Position numbers and translations under genes: made by a program. The notes under the pieces are model-generated. The model searched no databases, had not been told where the DNA came from, and saw only the letters and a list, made by a program, of their open reading frames with translations. From Cyanobacteria bacterium UBA8803 (GTDB lineage: Bacteria; Cyanobacteriota; Cyanobacteriia; Cyanobacteriales; Coleofasciculaceae): a stretch of 7,992 nucleotides of DNA. The stretch lies in the NCBI GenBank assembly GCA_003505715.1, contig DNXU01000077.1, positions 1-7,992 of the forward strand, written 5' to 3'. Positions 5,201 to 7,992 of this stretch are shown here, in pieces (the first letter of the stretch is position 1; each line of letters begins with the position of its first letter).

Positions 5201-7756
5201 TTAGCTCCCACCCGTGGGTGTATCGGCGCAAGTAACAGGTTTATACCACGAATTCTGCGACGTAATACTAGACACATTTGCGACCAACTCTACCTGACCT
5301 TGAGTATTTATTAACCAACCCGTCGCCTCAACTAAAGGATTGGGGATTTTAGATTGCTGAGTAGAAGATTCTGCTGTCCCCCCAATCTCTTCATCTTGAC
5401 CACTTCTAGAGACTCGCCAATCAATCCAACCCGGAGTATAATTCAACGCCTCACTCGGAGTGGGTGGTAATCCTCCTCTACCCGTCATGACAAAGCTATT
5501 ATTTCTCGCTTGAGACGCGCAAGTTTGAGCAATTTGATTGCTAGAATCAGCAACAGTTACAGGTAACTCGACTAATCCCCGATTGGGGTCAACTCCTTGG
5601 ATATCAATTTGTACCGTGCCCTTAAACTCAGAGCCTAAGTCAGAAGTAGCAGTAATGTCACTTAATGGGGTTAGTTGATCGCGAAATTGAGTCCCGAAAA
5701 TACCTTGAGCCGTAATGCTGACTCGACCTCCAGAACCTTTTTGAGCATTGGCGGTGATGTCACTATCTTCTTTAGGCACTGCCACTAAGGTATTAGTGTT
5801 AATAGTAATATTGCCACCACTGGCAGTTTGCTGAGCGTTGGTAGTAATTCGGCTGTTGTTGCTTAGCAGAATGTCTTTGGCATCGATCGTAATATTACCG
5901 CGATCGCCTGCCCTTGTCTCAGCATCAAGAGAACCGCCGTCCAGCAGCCGAATTGAGTCAGCCTTCACCACCAAATCCCCTGCTTGCCCAATTGTTGCTA
6001 GATTTTCAACCGTTGCTCTCGCCCCATCCCGAATCGTCAACTGTCGGGTTTCTATCGTCAAAGTCCCTGCATTTCCGGTGGAGTTACGTCCGGCTGTAGC
6101 AGCCAAGGAAGTAACCCGACCAGACAAGGAATTAACCACAGGCGGATTCGTCCCCGAAGTGCCGATTAATTCTACAGAATCCATTGCCCGGATGGTTAGA
6201 TTTCCCCCCTTACCCGCTCCGAAGGTAGCAGTAATTATCTGACCACCGTCTTTAACAGTTAACCGCCGAGTTTCAATCGTCACATTGCCTGCATTCCCCA
6301 TCACTTGTCGTCTACTCACAGAACTGGCGATGGTACTACCAGCTATGGATAGAGGGATTGGCAAGCCCGGATTCCTAAATTCGGCAAACCCGCTCACTTC
6401 CACCGCTTCCGTTGCCTTTATTCTTAAATTTCCCCCATTCCCAGCACCTGTAGTCGTCGCTAAAATTTGCGCTCCATCTGTTAGGCGTAAGTGTTGAGTT
6501 GCAATGGTTAAATCCCCAGCATTTCCAGTAGAACCAAATTGGGCAGCAGTAAATAAGCCACTGGCATTCAAATTATTCAAAGTGCCAAATGCTTCTACGG
6601 AATTTGCCCTGACAATCATATCTCCCGCCTTCCCAGAACCAAACGTTGCGCTTGATATTACTCCCCCATTACCCACTAACAAGCTGGAGGTTTCAATGGC
6701 GATCGCTCCCGCCGTTCCAATAGATCCGGGTTGGCTGCTAGTAGATATAATGCTGGGAAACAGCAAAATACGGTCGAAGCCAAGCACCTCTAAAGATTCA
6801 GCAGCGCGGACAGTTATCTCTCCACCATGACCCGCCCCCAAAGTTGTTGCCAAAATTGCTGATCCATCCCGCAACCAGATGCGTTGCCCTTGGACTTGAA
6901 TAGTGCCACCACCGTTGCCACTGGCATCTGCTGAAGCTGCACCAGTAAAAAGGATATCTCCAAATTGTGTTGCTAACTGTTCATTAGTAATGGCTAATTT
7001 TCCTTGACTATTTGTAATTCCCAATAAGCCATTCCTCACTGACCACAGTTCAATTTGCCCTCCTTCGGCAGTCAGGTTTCCTCCCTCTAAGGCAATATCA
7101 CCACCAACTAAGGCCAGAGTTTGACCGGGAGCCACTTGCAGTCCCACCGTTCTGTTATCTCTAATAAAAGCTGAACTGACAACCTCGATCTTCAAGTTAT
7201 TACCGCCACCCTGCACAACTATCCCAGCAGGATTTGCCCCCAACTGCAAGCCAATCGGGACATTAATCGTTAATAGAGGGGGTGCTTGGGGGTTTGTCGC
7301 ACTAAACTCATTCCCATCAGCCAACCTGATGCTCCTAGCTGTAGAGCCAATAAACGAACCCCCGATATTTAGGCTGGCATTCGCGCCAAAAATAATCCCA
7401 TTGGGGTTAATTAAAAATAAGTTAGCTGTGCCATTAGTCAGAATCAACCCATCGATATTGGAGATACTATTACCCGTCACCCTTGTGAGAATGTTCCTAA
7501 TTTCGGTATCATTGTTCAACCAGGCCGTGTCACCTGTCGTTACGCTAAAGGTTCTGAAGCTATGAAATAGATTGCTCCCTACGGTCGTCCCACCCGTGAT
7601 AGTGAGAGTATTACCGTTTGGCGTCACGACCGAATTACTAGGTAAGGTGTTGTCAGGCACAATTGATTGTGCTTGCACCGATGATGTGACAGCTAACCAG
7701 TAAGATGCGATGCCGACGAAAAAGCGGAAACTACTGAATGTGCTAAAAGCTTTCAT
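5201..7756 (-). CDS. TpsA-like exoprotein, filamentous haemagglutinin N-terminal domain (upstream paralog)
   Basis: The product is 851 aa. A signal peptide ends at VQA-Q (cleavage after about residue 29). The TPS domain contains NLFHSF (62-67), ILTRVTGNSISNIDGLI (89-105), then NPNG (117-120) and IGGSFIGSTA. From about 280 to 610 there are five recognisable repeats of roughly 45 residues with variable linkers, near 280-325, 338-390, 411-456, 487-532 and 561-607. Each follows the scheme G-x-A/G-G-x-hydrophobic strand-L-x-x-x-D/N-G-strand-G-A-G-x-G-G, as expected for beta-helix coils. The C-terminal module (647-802) has CASQA (Cys746), MTGRGGLPPTPSEAL and VEATGW; a final Cys is at 843. ATG 7756 has only a weak GAG upstream and overlaps the stop of a short upstream ORF. 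The paralog follows after 30 bp, suggesting one transcript. Function is expected to be a secreted or surface-exposed adhesin-like fibre exported by a TpsB partner not seen in this window. Confidence 0.92.
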   Translation of the reverse strand: MKAFSTFSSFRFFVGIASYWLAVTSSVQAQSIVPDNTLPSNSVVTPNGNTLTITGGTTVGSNLFHSFRTFSVTTGDTAWLNNDTEIRNILTRVTGNSISNIDGLILTNGTANLFLINPNGIIFGANASLNIGGSFIGSTARSIRLADGNEFSATNPQAPPLLTINVPIGLQLGANPAGIVVQGGGNNLKIEVVSSAFIRDNRTVGLQVAPGQTLALVGGDIALEGGNLTAEGGQIELWSVRNGLLGITNSQGKLAITNEQLATQFGDILFTGAASADASGNGGGTIQVQGQRIWLRDGSAILATTLGAGHGGEITVRAAESLEVLGFDRILLFPSIISTSSQPGSIGTAGAIAIETSSLLVGNGGVISSATFGSGKAGDMIVRANSVEAFGTLNNLNASGLFTAAQFGSTGNAGDLTIATQHLRLTDGAQILATTTGAGNGGNLRIKATEAVEVSGFAEFRNPGLPIPLSIAGSTIASSVSRRQVMGNAGNVTIETRRLTVKDGGQIITATFGAGKGGNLTIRAMDSVELIGTSGTNPPVVNSLSGRVTSLAATAGRNSTGNAGTLTIETRQLTIRDGARATVENLATIGQAGDLVVKADSIRLLDGGSLDAETRAGDRGNITIDAKDILLSNNSRITTNAQQTASGGNITINTNTLVAVPKEDSDITANAQKGSGGRVSITAQGIFGTQFRDQLTPLSDITATSDLGSEFKGTVQIDIQGVDPNRGLVELPVTVADSSNQIAQTCASQARNNSFVMTGRGGLPPTPSEALNYTPGWIDWRVSRSGQDEEIGGTAESSTQQSKIPNPLVEATGWLINTQGQVELVANVSSITSQNSWYKPVTCADTPTGGS
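5340..5360. repeat. Three heptanucleotide repeats in the 851-aa exoprotein gene
   Basis: TTGGGGA, TTTTAGA, TTGCTGA on the plus strand. This is the counterpart of the six-unit tract at 2451-2492 and encodes the shorter linker KIPNP before VEATGW. It lies exactly at the border where high identity with the other gene ends. Confidence 0.7.
5359..5818. repeat. Direct repeat copy B: partner of the 460-bp block at 2491-2950
   Basis: Gapless match to copy A, with the 77-base exact run at 5502-5578. Many of the differences are silent; the visible residue changes include N/D, Q/K, R/S, R/Q, P/S, N/K and S/Y. Identity falls toward the 5' side of the gene (beyond 5818) and drops abruptly on the 3' side at the heptamer tract. 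Confidence 0.9.
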
Positions 7757-7875
7757 TGCTCAATTTTCAGACAGTGCGGTGGATATTGTCTACCCTTTTC
7801 GTGGTAGCTCTCCAAAATTTCCCTAACTCGTTCGGCTCCGATTACGGCAAGGAGATGAAGATTCGTCACAATCAT
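7753..7875 (-). CDS. Possible 40-aa ORF overlapping the exoprotein start
   Basis: On the minus strand an ATG at 7875 opens a 40-codon frame, beginning MIVTNLHLLAVIGAERV and ending HCLKIEQ. Its TGA (7755-7753) overlaps the ATG of the 851-aa exoprotein gene as ATGA. Composition is protein-like, with a hydrophobic start and a charged amphipathic middle (ERVREILESYHEKG). I see no Shine-Dalgarno, and the frame is closed upstream by a TAA inside the heptamer array. I do not recognise a family. It could be a coupling leader peptide, the 3' remnant of a longer gene disrupted by the repeat array, or chance. Confidence 0.33.
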   Translation of the reverse strand: MIVTNLHLLAVIGAERVREILESYHEKGRQYPPHCLKIEQ

Positions 7876-7886
7876 AGTGTAGGCTA

Positions 7887-7992
7887 TTGGTTGTTGGTTG
7901 TTGGTTGTTGGTTGTTAGTTGTTAGTTGTTGGTTGTTAGTTGTTGGTTGTTGGTTGTTGGTTGTTAGTTGTTGGTTGTTGGTTGTTAGTTGT
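7887..7992. repeat. Heptanucleotide tandem array (STRR type), truncated by right edge
   Basis: Fifteen complete 7-bp units plus one base, with no indels. Ten units are TTGGTTG and five are TTAGTTG, in the order GGGGAAGAGGGAGGA (G or A at the third base). The array continues beyond the window. It lies upstream of the exoprotein genes, about 130 bp before the first start codon. The TTAGTTG variant introduces a TAA on the minus strand in one frame. Such arrays are a known feature of filamentous cyanobacteria, usually intergenic and variable in copy number. Confidence 0.95.

Noticed and set aside
3624..7565. Several plus-strand ORFs of 60-134 aa opposite the exoprotein genes
   Set aside because: They are antisense shadows of Gly/Thr/Ala-rich repeat coding; their Pro/Ser/Ala-rich translations mirror the repeats and show no independent domain.
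7887..7992. CRISPR array
   Set aside because: The 7-bp units are contiguous with no unique spacers, so this is a simple tandem repeat.

Overview
The window looks like accessory DNA from a filamentous cyanobacterium. It has three HIP1 octamers (GCGATCGC at 5191-5198, 5900-5907 and 6699-6706) and heptanucleotide tandem repeats of the STRR type. Two large secreted proteins have the N- and C-terminal signatures seen in cyanobacterial two-partner-secretion (TPS) exoproteins. All genes I can support lie on the minus strand, so transcription runs from the right edge to the left.

Layout, from right to left. 7887-7992 is a heptamer repeat array that runs off the window. 7753-7875 may encode a 40-residue protein whose stop overlaps the start of the next gene. 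5201-7756 and 2330-5170 are tandem paralogous TpsA-type exoproteins (851 and 946 aa), 30 bp apart. Each has a signal peptide, a haemagglutination-activity (TPS) domain with an NPNG motif, a beta-helix-like repeat region and a conserved C-terminal module. 1123-2277 encodes an ABC/RecF-like AAA ATPase. It overlaps by ATGA the gene at 527-1126, a DUF4276-type TOPRIM-like protein, and the pair forms a tight two-gene module. 278-526 is non-coding and holds a long-loop inverted repeat. 1-277 is the 5' end of another minus-strand gene, a probable secreted protein cut by the window edge, whose reading frame passes through a 33-bp tandem repeat.

How the parts may work together. The two exoproteins would be exported by Sec and then passed through an outer-membrane TpsB (FhaC/ShlB-type) pore, which is not encoded in the visible sequence. 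The ATPase/DUF4276 pair looks like an independent module, plausibly anti-phage or other nucleic-acid-related defence, because split ATPase + TOPRIM pairs are common among OLD-like and PARIS-like systems. That role is inference.

The most notable signal is a 460-bp gapless block near the 3' ends of the two exoprotein genes. It is about 93% identical, while sequence on both sides is clearly more diverged. One border is a heptamer repeat with six units in one gene and three in the other, an in-frame 21-bp difference. This looks like gene conversion with repeat-length variation at the edge of the tract.
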